Shown here one piece after another: positions 26,333 through 37,180 of a DNA stretch of 64,000 nt. Numbering within the stretch: position 1 is the first letter of the stretch; every line of letters starts with the position of its first letter. The DNA lies in NCBI RefSeq assembly GCF_003353055.1, contig NZ_QKWJ01000025.1, positions 1 through 64,000 of the forward strand, given 5' to 3'. Origin of the DNA: Cupriavidus lacunae. GTDB lineage: Bacteria; Pseudomonadota; Gammaproteobacteria; Burkholderiales; Burkholderiaceae. The notes below the pieces were generated by a model. The model saw nothing but the letters and a program-made list of their open reading frames with translations. It was not told the origin of the DNA and searched no databases. A program made the translations under genes and the position numbers.

Positions 26333-27904
26333 TCAGGCGTGGCTGCCGTTGGCTTCGTCCTCGCGCGCCCAGTCGCGCGCCCGGTCGACAGCGCGGTGCC
26401 AGCGCGCCAGCCGGTGACCGCGCTCGTCGGCCGACAGGTTTGGCTCGAAGCGCCGCTCCATCTGCCATTGCTGCGCGATCTGAGCCGGATCGCTCCAGTA
26501 GCCGGTGGCCAGCCCCGCCAAGTAAGCGGCGCCCAGCGCGGTGGTTTCGGTCACACGCGGGCGTACCACCGGGGTGCCGAGCAGGTCGGCCTGCATCTGC
26601 ATCAGCAGGTCGCTGCGCGAGGCGCCGCCGTCCACGCGCAGCTCGGCCAGCGAGATGCCGGCGTCCTTCTGCATGGCTTCCAGCACATCGACGCTCTGCA
26701 GCGCGATCGACTCCAGCGCCGCGCGCGCGATCTGCGGCCGGCCCGTGCCGCGCGTCATGCCGACCAGCGTGCCGCGCGCAAAGGCATCCCAGTGCGGTGC
26801 GCCCAGCCCGGTAAAGGCGGGCACCAGCACCGCGCCGCCGGTGTCGTCGCACTGGCGCGCCAGCGGCTCGACCTCGGGCGCGCTGTTGATGATCTTCAGG
26901 CCGTCGCGCAGCCACTGGATGGTGGCGCCGCCCATGAATACGCCGCCCTCCAGGCAGTACTGGGTCTTGCCGCCGAACTGCCAGCCGATCGTGGTCAGCA
27001 GCCGGTTGCGCGAGGCGACCGGCTGCGAACCGGTATTCATCAGCAGGAAGCAGCCGGTGCCGTAGGTGTTCTTGGCCATGCCCGGCGACAGGCAGGCCTG
27101 GCCGAAGGTTGCGGCCTGCTGGTCGCCGGCAATGCCGGCAATGGGGATCTGCATGCCGAAGAGCCGCGCCGACGTGCGCGCCACCTCGCCGCTGGACGCC
27201 ACCACCTCGGGCAGCAGCGCGTGCGGGATGTCGAGCAGGGCCAGCAGCGCGTCGTCCCACTCGAAGCTGTGGATATTGAACAGCATCGTGCGCGAGGCAT
27301 TTGACACATCGGTGACATGGCGCGCGCCGTCGGTCAGCTGCCAGATCAGCCAGCTGTCGATGGTGCCGAAGGCCAGCTCGCCGCGCTGGGCCCGTTCGCG
27401 CGCGCCTTCGATATTGTCGAGCATCCAGCGCAGCTTGGTGCCGGAGAAATAGGCGTCCACGACCAAGCCGGTCTTCTCGCGGAACAGCTCGCCGTGGCCG
27501 GCGGCCTGCAGCGCCTCGCACATGGGCGCGGTGCGGCGGTCCTGCCAGACCAGCGCGCGGCCGACCGGCTCGCCGGTCTTGCGGTCCCACAGCGCGGTGG
27601 TCTCGCGCTGGTTGGTGATGCCGATGGCGCGCACCTGCGAGGCCGAGATGCCGGCATCGGCCAGCACCGCGTGCGCCACCGCCAGCTGCGATTGCCAGAT
27701 CTCGTAGGGATCGTGCTCGACATGGCCGGGATGTGGGTAATATTGGCGGAACTCGCGCTGCGCGAGCTGCACCACGCTGCCGGCATGGTCGAACAGGATG
27801 GCCCGCGAGCTGCTGGTGCCCTGGTCGAGCGCCAGCACATACTGCGGCTCGGTGGGAAGCTGGGACGAGGCAGGGCGTTGGGCCTGCGCGGCTGGCTGGT
27901 TCAT
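26333..27904 (-). CDS. glpK: glycerol kinase
   Basis: Phosphorylates glycerol to glycerol-3-phosphate with ATP. The 523-residue protein has the FGGY-kinase signature '[13 protein letters not shown]' (D27-Q-G-T), '[13 protein letters not shown]', '[14 protein letters not shown]', '[11 protein letters not shown]' and '[13 protein letters not shown]'. A Gln/Pro/Ala-rich extension of about 20 residues comes before the core. The ATG at 27904 is 57 nt from the divergent Nudix gene, so the two share a short regulatory region. The 8-bp perfect hairpin at 27931-27949 lies between them. Confidence 0.96.
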   Translation of the reverse strand: MNQPAAQAQRPASSQLPTEPQYVLALDQGTSSSRAILFDHAGSVVQLAQREFRQYYPHPGHVEHDPYEIWQSQLAVAHAVLADAGISASQVRAIGITNQRETTALWDRKTGEPVGRALVWQDRRTAPMCEALQAAGHGELFREKTGLVVDAYFSGTKLRWMLDNIEGARERAQRGELAFGTIDSWLIWQLTDGARHVTDVSNASRTMLFNIHSFEWDDALLALLDIPHALLPEVVASSGEVARTSARLFGMQIPIAGIAGDQQAATFGQACLSPGMAKNTYGTGCFLLMNTGSQPVASRNRLLTTIGWQFGGKTQYCLEGGVFMGGATIQWLRDGLKIINSAPEVEPLARQCDDTGGAVLVPAFTGLGAPHWDAFARGTLVGMTRGTGRPQIARAALESIALQSVDVLEAMQKDAGISLAELRVDGGASRSDLLMQMQADLLGTPVVRPRVTETTALGAAYLAGLATGYWSDPAQIAQQWQMERRFEPNLSADERGHRLARWHRAVDRARDWAREDEANGSHA

Positions 27905-27930
27905 GCGTTCGATCCTGAAAATGACAAAGC

Positions 27931-27949
27931 GCGCCGGCAAGGCCGGCGC
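27931..27949. repeat. 8-bp perfect hairpin between glpK and the Nudix gene
   Basis: GCGCCGGC and GCCGGCGC are separated by AAG. It lies in the 56-bp divergent gap and has no T tract, so it is either an operator or an incidental GC-rich palindrome. Confidence 0.4.
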
Positions 27950-27960
27950 ATGGATTGCTG

Positions 27961-28860
27961 ATGGCTGAAATATCTTCCTTGCCGGCTGCGCAGGCCGCCG
28001 ACAACCCCGCTGGCACCCCTCTGGCGCAGATCGCCGCCTCGCTGGCGGCGCGCAGCGGCTTCGATGCTGCCGCCAAGTTGCGCCTGATGACGGCCGGCCG
28101 GCAGGTCGGCTGGCTGCCGCACAGCCATGCGGCAATCCTGCGTGGCATGGGCGCCGTGCTCGGGCCTGACGACCGGCTGGCCGATGGCACCGCTGCCGTG
28201 GAACTGCTGCCCGGGCGCCATGACTTCGCCGCGCGCAGCGCCGCGCTGCAGGCACTGGCCCGCCGGCTGGCCGATGCCGGCCACGTGCGCGGCTGGCGCG
28301 ATGAACTGTTTGCGGTGACCCACGCGCTGGACGCGCCCGCGGTTGCGGTGGTGGAGCGCGCGGCGGCGCGCTTTCTCGGGCTGCTGACCTTTGCCTCGCA
28401 CATGAACGGGATTGTCGATGGCAATGTCGATGGCGCGCCCGCCCTGTGGATCTCGCGGCGCAGCCCGGCCAAGGCCGTCGACCCCGGCATGTGGGACAAC
28501 CTGGTGGCCGGCGGCATGCCGCACGGCAGCGATCCGCTGGCGACGCTGGTGCGCGAGTGCGAGGAAGAGTCCGGCATCCCGGCCGAACTGGCACAGGGCG
28601 TACAGCCGCATGGCGTGATCGAGGTGCTGCGCGACCTGCCCGAAGGCGTGCAGTGGGAACAGGTCTATGTCTACGACCTGCTGCTGCCGCCCGGCTTCAC
28701 GCCGCATAACCAGGACGGCGAGGTCAGCGAGCACCGGCGCGTCGGCGTGCCGGCATTGCTTGCTATCATGTCGGCCGGCGCCATGACGGTCGATGCGACA
28801 ATGGTGACGCTGGATGCCCTTGGACGGCGTGGCTGGCTCGATGTCGGCCATCGCGTCTGA
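27961..28860 (+). CDS. Nudix hydrolase with an N-terminal DUF4743-like domain
   Basis: A 299-residue protein of the Tnr3/DUF4743-plus-Nudix type. Residues about 1-140 form the DUF4743-like part; the Nudix box lies at 184-206 (GGMPHG, then RECEEESGI), where the usual Glu after five residues of the first Gly is Asp, while the R-E-x-x-E-E core is intact. Members hydrolyse diphosphate-linked compounds such as oxidised or damaged thiamine diphosphate; the substrate is unknown here. The ATG at 27961 follows two weaker in-frame starts (TTG, CTG). The gene lies between glpK and purU, on the opposite strand to glpK. Confidence 0.8.
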   Translation: MAEISSLPAAQAADNPAGTPLAQIAASLAARSGFDAAAKLRLMTAGRQVGWLPHSHAAILRGMGAVLGPDDRLADGTAAVELLPGRHDFAARSAALQALARRLADAGHVRGWRDELFAVTHALDAPAVAVVERAAARFLGLLTFASHMNGIVDGNVDGAPALWISRRSPAKAVDPGMWDNLVAGGMPHGSDPLATLVRECEEESGIPAELAQGVQPHGVIEVLRDLPEGVQWEQVYVYDLLLPPGFTPHNQDGEVSEHRRVGVPALLAIMSAGAMTVDATMVTLDALGRRGWLDVGHRV

Positions 28861-28950
28861 GTCCCCGCCTGTTTCCATGCTGACCGAGCCGACCTTGCCG
28901 ACCTGGCTTCCCCGGCCCTGAGCCGCGCCACTCCGACAGAACCACACACC

Positions 28951-29817
28951 ATGAGCAACACCGGTTTCATCCTGACTCTCTCGTGCCCCGACCAGCCGGG
29001 CATCGTCCATGCCGTTTCGGGCCTGCTGTTCCAGCACGGCTGCAATATCGTCGATTCCGACCAGTACGGTGACGAGTACGCCGGCCGCTTCTTCATGCGC
29101 GTGCATTTCACGCCGGCCGCCGGCGGCCCGGACCTGGACACGCTGAAGGCCGCGTTCGCGCCGGTGGGCGACCAGTTCGGCATGCAGTGGGAGCTGAACG
29201 ACGCCACGGTCAAGCCGCGCGTGATGATCATGGTGTCCAAGATCGGCCACTGCCTGAACGACCTGCTGTTCCGCGCCAAGGTTGGCGGCCTGCCGGTCGA
29301 GATCGCGGCCATCGTCTCGAACCACCGCGACTTCTACCAGCTGGCGGCCTCGTATGACGTGCCGTTCTTCCACCTGCCGCTGATGAACGCCTCGGCCGAG
29401 CAGAAGGCCGCGCAGGAAGCGCGCGTCTTCGATGTGGTGCAGGAGCAGAAGATCGACCTGGTGGTGCTGGCGCGCTACATGCAGGTGCTGTCCAACGACC
29501 TGTGCCGCAAGCTGGCCGGCCGCGCGATCAATATCCACCATTCGTTCCTGCCCAGCTTCAAGGGCGCCAAGCCGTACTACCAGGCGCATGACCGCGGCGT
29601 GAAGCTGATCGGCGCCACCGCGCACTACGTCACCGCCGACCTGGACGAAGGCCCGATCATCGAGCAGGAGATCGAGCGCGTGGACCACAGCATGGACCCG
29701 GAGCAACTGACCGCCGTCGGCCGCGACGTGGAATGCGTGGCGCTGGCGCGCGCGGTCAAGTGGCATGCCGAACACCGCATCCTGCTGAACGGCCACAAGA
29801 CCGTGGTGTTCAAGTAA
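28951..29817 (+). CDS. purU: formyltetrahydrofolate deformylase
   Basis: Hydrolyses 10-formyl-THF to THF and formate, balancing the one-carbon pool. The 288-residue protein has an N-terminal ACT domain (residues 1-85; 'LSCPDQPGIVHAVSGLL') and a C-terminal formyltransferase-like domain. Active-site segments: 'NIHHSFLPSFKGAKPYYQAHDRGVKLIGATAHYV' (Asn-His) and 'TADLDEGPII' (catalytic Asp). The length is typical for PurU. It sits 90 nt after the Nudix gene on the same strand and may be co-transcribed. No purine genes are near. Confidence 0.95.
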   Translation: MSNTGFILTLSCPDQPGIVHAVSGLLFQHGCNIVDSDQYGDEYAGRFFMRVHFTPAAGGPDLDTLKAAFAPVGDQFGMQWELNDATVKPRVMIMVSKIGHCLNDLLFRAKVGGLPVEIAAIVSNHRDFYQLAASYDVPFFHLPLMNASAEQKAAQEARVFDVVQEQKIDLVVLARYMQVLSNDLCRKLAGRAINIHHSFLPSFKGAKPYYQAHDRGVKLIGATAHYVTADLDEGPIIEQEIERVDHSMDPEQLTAVGRDVECVALARAVKWHAEHRILLNGHKTVVFK

Positions 29818-29844
29818 TTCTCTGCCCAACCCTCGGTTTTCTCT

Positions 29845-29866
29845 CCTCTCCCGCTTGCGGGAGAGG
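29845..29866. repeat. CCTCTCCCGC palindrome, copy 1
   Basis: CCTCTCCCGC and GCGGGAGAGG are separated by two bases, then a G-rich run (GGCCGGGGGAGAGGG). The same core recurs at 37126-37154 behind glpV. Repeats with this core occur between genes in Cupriavidus/Ralstonia relatives. It follows purU. Confidence 0.6.
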
Positions 29867-29968
29867 GGCCGGGGGAGAGGGCAGGCCTGTCGCACCAGCG
29901 AGGCGCCAGGCGTCATCCCCAGCTCCGCCTCCGCCAGCGCGGCAGCCTCAAGCCGGCCCACGCCGCGC

Positions 29969-30739
29969 TCAATCCCGCTCCGCCACCACACACTTCACCC
30001 CACTGTCGGCCAGGATCTGGTCGAACGGCGCCGCCAGCGGCGCATCGGTAAAGAGTCGGTCGACCTGCGACACATGCGCCAGCTCCACCATCGCCTGGCG
30101 GTTGAACTTGCTGGTGTCCGCCGCCAGCCATACCTCGCGTGAATGCTCGATGATGGTCCGCGCCACCTTGACCTCGCGGAAGTCATAGTCGCGCAGCGTG
30201 CCGTCGGTCTCGATGCCCGAGATGCCGATCAGTCCGATATCCACCTTGAACTGGCGGATGAACTCCACCGTGGCCTCGCCCACGATGCCACGGTCGCGCG
30301 AGCGCAGCACGCCGCCGGCGACAATGACCTCGCAATCGGGGTTGTCGGCCAGGATATTGGCCACGTTCAGGTTATTGGTGATCACGCGCAGGCCGCGGTG
30401 GTGCATCAGCTCGCGCGCGATTTCTTCCACGGTGGTGCCGATGTTCAGGATCAGCGAACAGCCTTCGGGCACCGCGGCCGCCACGGCGCGCGCGATGCGC
30501 GCCTTGCCCTCGGCATTGAGCACCTGCCGCTGCCGGTAGGCGATGTTCTCGGTGGTGGAACCTTCCACCCGCACCCCGCCATGGAAGCGCGCCAGCATGC
30601 CGTTCTCGGCCAGCAGGTTGACGTCGCGGCGTACCGTCTGGAGCGTGACGCCGAACTTGCGCGCAAGTTTGTCGATGGAGGCAAAGCCCTGGGTGCGGAC
30701 TTCTTCTAGCAGGGCCGTCTGGCGGGGATTCAGAGTCAT
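29969..30739 (-). CDS. glpR: DeoR-family repressor GlpR
   Basis: A 256-residue regulator with an N-terminal winged helix-turn-helix (residues 6-57, 'IDKLARKFGVTLQTVRRDVNLL') and a C-terminal sugar-phosphate-binding domain ('LNIGTTVEEIARELM', 'VIVAGGVLRSRDRGIVG'). By family it represses glycerol genes in the absence of glycerol-3-phosphate. It is divergent from glpS, with 157 bp between; repeats there are candidate operators. The association with glpD, glpK and glpSTPQUV supports GlpR over other DeoR members. Confidence 0.92.
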   Translation of the reverse strand: MTLNPRQTALLEEVRTQGFASIDKLARKFGVTLQTVRRDVNLLAENGMLARFHGGVRVEGSTTENIAYRQRQVLNAEGKARIARAVAAAVPEGCSLILNIGTTVEEIARELMHHRGLRVITNNLNVANILADNPDCEVIVAGGVLRSRDRGIVGEATVEFIRQFKVDIGLIGISGIETDGTLRDYDFREVKVARTIIEHSREVWLAADTSKFNRQAMVELAHVSQVDRLFTDAPLAAPFDQILADSGVKCVVAERD

Positions 30740-30762
30740 GCCGGGATTCTAGTTCAAACAGA

Positions 30763-30822
30763 AACGAAAACAAATGATGCAGTGCACTATTGTTTTATGT
30801 TCGTTTTGTTGCTAAAACGAGC
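30763..30822 (+). promoter_or_regulatory. operator-like repeats between glpR and glpS (likely GlpR sites)
   Basis: The stretch holds AAACGAAAACAAA at 30762-30774 and, in inverted form, the TTTTATGTTCGTTTT run at 30793-30807, with a third ACGA-bearing AAAACGAGCG at 30814-30823. The AT-rich inverted copies lie in the divergent glpR/glpS gap. GlpR-type binding sites carry TTCG/CGAA-rich half sites. Assignment is inference. Confidence 0.5.
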
Positions 30823-30896
30823 GTAAAGCCAAGACTTGTGCGCCTGCATCACAGTGGAAGCTGTGCTGCGGGAAGCATATCGAACATGGAGACCGG

Positions 30897-32033
<1,137 letters not shown>

Positions 32034-32034
32034 G

Positions 32035-33137
32035 ATGGCGCGCATCGACCTGGACCTGGCGCACTCCTATGTGCCAACTCCGCGTACGGATGAAGACTAC
32101 GCGCTGCTGCCGCTGCGCTTCACCTTTGAAGACGGTGGCGCCTATGCGCTGCTGGGCCCGTCCGGCTGCGGCAAGACCACGCTGCTGAACTGCATTTCCG
32201 GGTTGCTGCGGCCCTCGCACGGCACCATCGCCTTCGATGGCCGCGACGTCACTGCGGCCACGCCGCAGGCGCGTAATATCGCCCAGGTGTTCCAGTTCCC
32301 GGTGATCTACGACACCATGACCGTCGGCGAAAACCTGGCTTTCCCGCTGCGCAACCGCGGCGTGCCGCAAGCCCAGGTGCGCGAGCGGGTCGGGCGCGTG
32401 GCAGAGCTGCTGGACCTGTTGGCGACGCTCGACCGCCGCGCCAGCGGCCTTGCCGCCGACGCCAAGCAGAAGATCTCGCTGGGGCGCGGGCTGGTGCGCC
32501 AGGACGTGTCGGCGATCCTCTTCGACGAGCCGCTGACGGTGATCGACCCACAGCTCAAATGGCAGCTGCGGCGCAAGCTCAAGGAAATCCACCACGAATT
32601 CCGCCTGACGCTGATCTACGTGACGCACGACCAGACCGAGGCACTGACCTTTGCCGACCAGGTGGTGGTGATGTCGCGCGGCAAGGCGGTGCAGGTGGGG
32701 CCGGCCGATGCGCTGTTCGAGCGGCCCGCGCATACCTTCGTCGGGCACTTCATCGGCTCGCCGGGCATGAACTTCCTGCCCGGCCAGTGGCGCGACGGGG
32801 CGATCGAGCTGGCCGGGCGCCGCTACATGCCGGAATTGCCGCCGTCGGTCGAGGCGGCGTTGCGCGAGGCCGGCAGCTTCCGCATCGGCGTGCGGCCCGA
32901 ATACCTGCGCCTGGCGCCTGAGCGCGATAGGCAAGCGGTGCCGGTGCGGGTGGAGCGCGCGCAGGACATCGGCACTTACTGGTTGCTGACCAGCGGCGTG
33001 CAGGAAGCGGGCGCACTGGCCGGCACGCTGCGCGCCCGGCTGGGTGTCGAAGCGGCCGGCCTGCGCGCGGGGGACACGGCGTGGCTGTCGGTGTTCAACC
33101 GGCATACCTGCTACTACGTCAACGAGGAACTGGTGTC

Positions 33138-33141
<4 letters not shown>
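32035..33141 (+). CDS. glpT: glycerol ABC importer, second ATP-binding subunit GlpT
   Basis: A 368-residue ABC ATPase, partner of GlpS. Walker A GPSGCGKT at 41-48 is canonical, Q-loop near Q87, Walker B ILFDEP at 161-166, H-loop His198 in VTHDQ. The ABC signature, however, is degenerate: LAADA at 139-143 where LSGGQ is expected, followed by KQKISLGRGL. With GlpS this gives one intact and one degenerate composite ATP site. A C-terminal MalK-like domain is present. It is not related to the antiporter also called GlpT. Its stop overlaps the start of the next gene by ATGA. Confidence 0.9.
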
Positions 33142-34014
<873 letters not shown>

Positions 34015-34022
<8 letters not shown>

Positions 34023-34881
34023 GATGGCTTCCGTGATCCCTTCTGTGGTCCCTGCCGTGATCCCTGCGCAGGCCAACCGCGCCACCTGGTGGCGCGCCGG
34101 CTTCCTGCTGGTCTACCTGCTGTTTGCCATCGTGCCGATCTACTGGATGGTGAACATGTCGTTCAAGACTAACGAGGAGATCGTCTCCACGCTGTCGCTG
34201 TGGCCGGCCGAATTCACGCTGGAGCACTACAAGACCATCTTCACCGATCCGTCGTGGTATTCGGGCTACGTCAACTCGATGATCTACGTGGCGATGAATA
34301 CGGTGATCTCGATCAGCGTGGCGCTGCCGGCAGCCTATGCCTTTTCGCGCTACCAGTTCATCGGCGACAAGCATGTGTTCTTCTGGCTGCTGACCAACCG
34401 CATGACGCCACCGGCGGTGTTCCTGCTGCCGTTCTTCCAGCTCTACAGCACCATAGGGCTGATGGACACGCACCTGGGCGTGGCGCTGGCGCACCTGGTC
34501 TTCAACGTGCCGCTTGCGGTGTGGATCCTGGAGGGTTTCATGTCAGGCGTGCCGCGCGAGATCGACGAGACCGCCTATGTGGATGGCTACTCGTTCCCGC
34601 GCTTCTTCCTGACCATCTTCCTGCCGCTGATCAAGGCCGGCGTGGGCGTGGCGGCGTTCTTCTGCTTCATGTTCAGCTGGGTCGAGCTGCTGCTGGCGCG
34701 CACGCTGACCTCGGTCAACGCCAAGCCCATCGTGGCCACCATGACGCGCACGGTATCGGCCTCGGGCATGGACTGGGGCGTGCTGGCCGCGGCCGGCGTG
34801 CTGACCATCGTCCCCGGCGGCATCGTGATCTGGTTCGTGCGGCACTACATCGCGAAGGGCTTCGCGATGGGCCGCGTGTAG
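34015..34881 (+). CDS. glpQ: glycerol ABC importer permease GlpQ
   Basis: A 288-residue MalG-type permease with six hydrophobic segments (first 'AGFLLVYLLFAIVPIYWMVNMSF'). EAA motif 'VPREIDETAYVDGYSFPRFFLTIFLPLI'. It pairs with GlpP to form the channel for glycerol. The symbol refers to the Rhizobium importer; it is not the periplasmic phosphodiesterase of E. coli called GlpQ. Its start overlaps glpP by 8 nt. Stop is followed by 44 nt before glpU. Confidence 0.9.
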
Positions 34882-34925
34882 TCCCTGCCTTGTCATTCCT
34901 GAAGCCAACGCAAGGAGATGGCGCA

Positions 34926-35234
34926 ATGCTGAGCTGGATGGTGTGGACCACACCGGTGGCGGTGTTCTTTGCTTGCATCGTGGTCATGCTGATCGGCATG
35001 ACGATCCTGGAAGTCCGTTCGCCGTCGGTGCTGCGCAAGGGCTTCCTGCCGATCGCCACCACGCGCGGCGACCGGCTGTTTATCGGGCTGATGTGCGCGG
35101 CCTGGGTCAACCTGGCGTGGCTGGGGCTGGGCGAGAAGATGACGGCGTGGCTGTCGCTGCCGGAAGAGCCTTCGGTGTGGATCAGCTTCGTGGTGTCCAT
35201 GCTGGTGCTGGCGCTGGTCATGCGCAAAGGCTAG
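34926..35234 (+). CDS. glpU: small membrane protein GlpU (DUF2160-like)
   Basis: A 102-residue protein with three membrane helices ('TPVAVFFACIVVMLIGMTIL', 'LFIGLMCAAWVNLAWLGLG', 'ISFVVSMLVLALVM') and short charged loops. It occupies the place of glpU between glpQ and glpV in the Rhizobium operon; homologues are annotated as DUF2160. Its role in glycerol transport is unproven. The ATG at 34926 has AAGGAG at 8-nt spacing. Confidence 0.85.
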   Translation: MLSWMVWTTPVAVFFACIVVMLIGMTILEVRSPSVLRKGFLPIATTRGDRLFIGLMCAAWVNLAWLGLGEKMTAWLSLPEEPSVWISFVVSMLVLALVMRKG

Positions 35235-35337
35235 CGATACCGGGCAAGCGGACATGAACGGGACTTGCGGCTTATCCCTGCCCCGGGGCCGCCATCCAGA
35301 CGACAAGCCGGGGAGGGGAACTCTTGAGGAGACACCG

Positions 35338-37077
35338 ATGGAAGTGCACGTGAAGTTGGGGATGTCAGCCCTTGCCTGCGCGGCTGCGCTGGCTTGTGGG
35401 TCCGCCTGGGCGGGCGAAGCGGAAGCGAAGAAGTGGATCGACAATGAGTTCCAGCCCTCGTCGCTGGCCAAGGACAAGCAGGCGGCGGAAATGAAATGGT
35501 TTATCGATGCCGCGGCCAGGCTCAAGGCCAAGGGTGTCACGCAGATCAGCGTCGTGTCGGAGACCATCACCACGCACGAGTACGAGTCCAAGACCCTGGC
35601 CAAAGCGTTCGAGGAGATCACCGGCATCAAGGTCAAGCACGACCTGATCCAGGAAGGCGACGTGGTGGAGAAGCTGCAGACCTCGATGCAGTCGGGCAAG
35701 TCGATCTATGACGGCTGGATCTCCGACTCGGACCTGATCGGCACGCACTACCGCTATGGCTCGATCCTGCCGCTGACCGATTACATGAGCGGTGCGGGCA
35801 AGGAATGGACCAACCCCGGGCTGGATGTGAAGGACTTTATCGGCACCAAGTTCACCACCGCGCCGGACGGCAAGCTGTACCAGCTGCCCGACCAGCAGTT
35901 TGCCAACCTGTACTGGTTCCGCGCCGACTGGTTCGCGCGCAAGGACCTGCAGGACAAGTTCAAGGCCAAGTACGGCTATGACCTGGGCGTGCCGACCAAC
36001 TGGTCGGCCTACGAGGACATCGCCAATTTCTTCACCAATGACGTGAAGGAGCTCGACGGCAAGAAGGTCTACGGCCATATGGACTACGGCAAGAAGGACC
36101 CGTCGCTGGGCTGGCGCTTCACCGACGCCTGGCTGTCGATGGCCGGCACCGCCGACAAGGGCCTGCCCAACGGCATGCCGGTGGACGAGTGGGGCATCCG
36201 CGTGGCCGAGGACAAGTGCACCCCGGTGGGCGCCTCGGTGTCGCGCGGCGGCGCCACCAACAGCCCCGCGGCGGTCTACGCGCTGACCAAGTATATCGAC
36301 TGGATGAAGAAGTACGCGCCGCCGCAGGCCATGGGCATGACGTTCTCCGAGGCCGGTCCGGTCCCCGCGCAGGGCCAGGTGGCCCAGCAGGTCTTCTGGT
36401 ACACCGCCTTCACCGCGGACATGACCAAGAAGGGCCTGCCGGTGGTCAATACCGACGGCTCGCCCAAGTGGCGCATGGCACCGTCGCCCTACGGCCCGTA
36501 CTGGAAGCAGGGCATGCAGAATGGCTACCAGGACGTGGGCTCGTGGACCTTCTTCAAGAACACCGATCCCGACAAGCTGGCGGCCGCCTGGCTGTACGCA
36601 CAGTTCGTGACCTCCAAGACGGTGTCGCTGAAGAAGTCCCTGACCGGGCTGACCTTTATCCGCGACAGCGACATCCACCACGACTACCTGACCAAGAACG
36701 CGGCCAAGTACGGCGGGCTGATCGAGTTCTACCGCAGCCCCGCGCGCGTGGCCTGGACGCCGACTGGCACCAACGTGCCTGACTATCCGAAGCTGGCCCA
36801 GCTGTGGTGGAAGAACGTGGCCACCGCGGTGACCGGCGAGAAGACGCCGCAAGCCGCCATGGACACGCTGGCCGAGGAAATGGACCAGGTCATGGCGCGG
36901 CTGCAGCGCGCCGGCATGAGCAACTGCGCGCCCAAGCTCAACCCGAAGGGCGATCCGGCCAAGTGGCTGTCGAGCGAACACGCGCCGTGGAAGAAGCTGG
37001 GCGACGAAAAGCCGAAGGGCGAGACCATTCCCTACGACAAGCTGCTGCAGGCGTGGAAGGAAGGCAAGGTGCGCTGA
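35338..37077 (+). CDS. glpV: glycerol ABC importer substrate-binding protein GlpV
   Basis: A 579-residue periplasmic solute-binding protein with a Sec signal peptide (MEVHVKLGMSALACAAALACGSAWA; mature from GEAEAKK). The ATG at 35338 has GAGGAGACACC just upstream. It is larger than the usual 400-440 residues of sugar-binding proteins, as is typical for GlpV. The body has a two-lobe extracellular-binding pattern ('YESKTLAKAFEEITGIKVKH', 'WGIRVAEDKCTPVGASVSRGGATNS'). It captures glycerol in the periplasm for GlpPQ/GlpST. Final gene of the operon, with a palindrome after it. Confidence 0.92.
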   Translation: MEVHVKLGMSALACAAALACGSAWAGEAEAKKWIDNEFQPSSLAKDKQAAEMKWFIDAAARLKAKGVTQISVVSETITTHEYESKTLAKAFEEITGIKVKHDLIQEGDVVEKLQTSMQSGKSIYDGWISDSDLIGTHYRYGSILPLTDYMSGAGKEWTNPGLDVKDFIGTKFTTAPDGKLYQLPDQQFANLYWFRADWFARKDLQDKFKAKYGYDLGVPTNWSAYEDIANFFTNDVKELDGKKVYGHMDYGKKDPSLGWRFTDAWLSMAGTADKGLPNGMPVDEWGIRVAEDKCTPVGASVSRGGATNSPAAVYALTKYIDWMKKYAPPQAMGMTFSEAGPVPAQGQVAQQVFWYTAFTADMTKKGLPVVNTDGSPKWRMAPSPYGPYWKQGMQNGYQDVGSWTFFKNTDPDKLAAAWLYAQFVTSKTVSLKKSLTGLTFIRDSDIHHDYLTKNAAKYGGLIEFYRSPARVAWTPTGTNVPDYPKLAQLWWKNVATAVTGEKTPQAAMDTLAEEMDQVMARLQRAGMSNCAPKLNPKGDPAKWLSSEHAPWKKLGDEKPKGETIPYDKLLQAWKEGKVR

Positions 37078-37125
37078 GGCGCCGAGGCGTTGATGCTGCC
37101 GGTGACGGTTGAATGCCGCCGGTTT

Positions 37126-37154
37126 GCTCCCTCTCCCGCTGCGGGAGAGGGAGC
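37126..37154. repeat. CCTCTCCCGC palindrome, copy 2 (after glpV)
   Basis: GCTCCCTCTCCCGC at 37126-37139 is inverted at 37141-37154. The core CCTCTCCCGC/GCGGGAGAGG is shared with 29845-29866. No T tract follows, so it may act in mRNA stability or as a dispersed repeat rather than a terminator. Confidence 0.6.
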
Positions 37155-37180
37155 ACCCAAGCGGTCGTCCGAGTCCGCTA

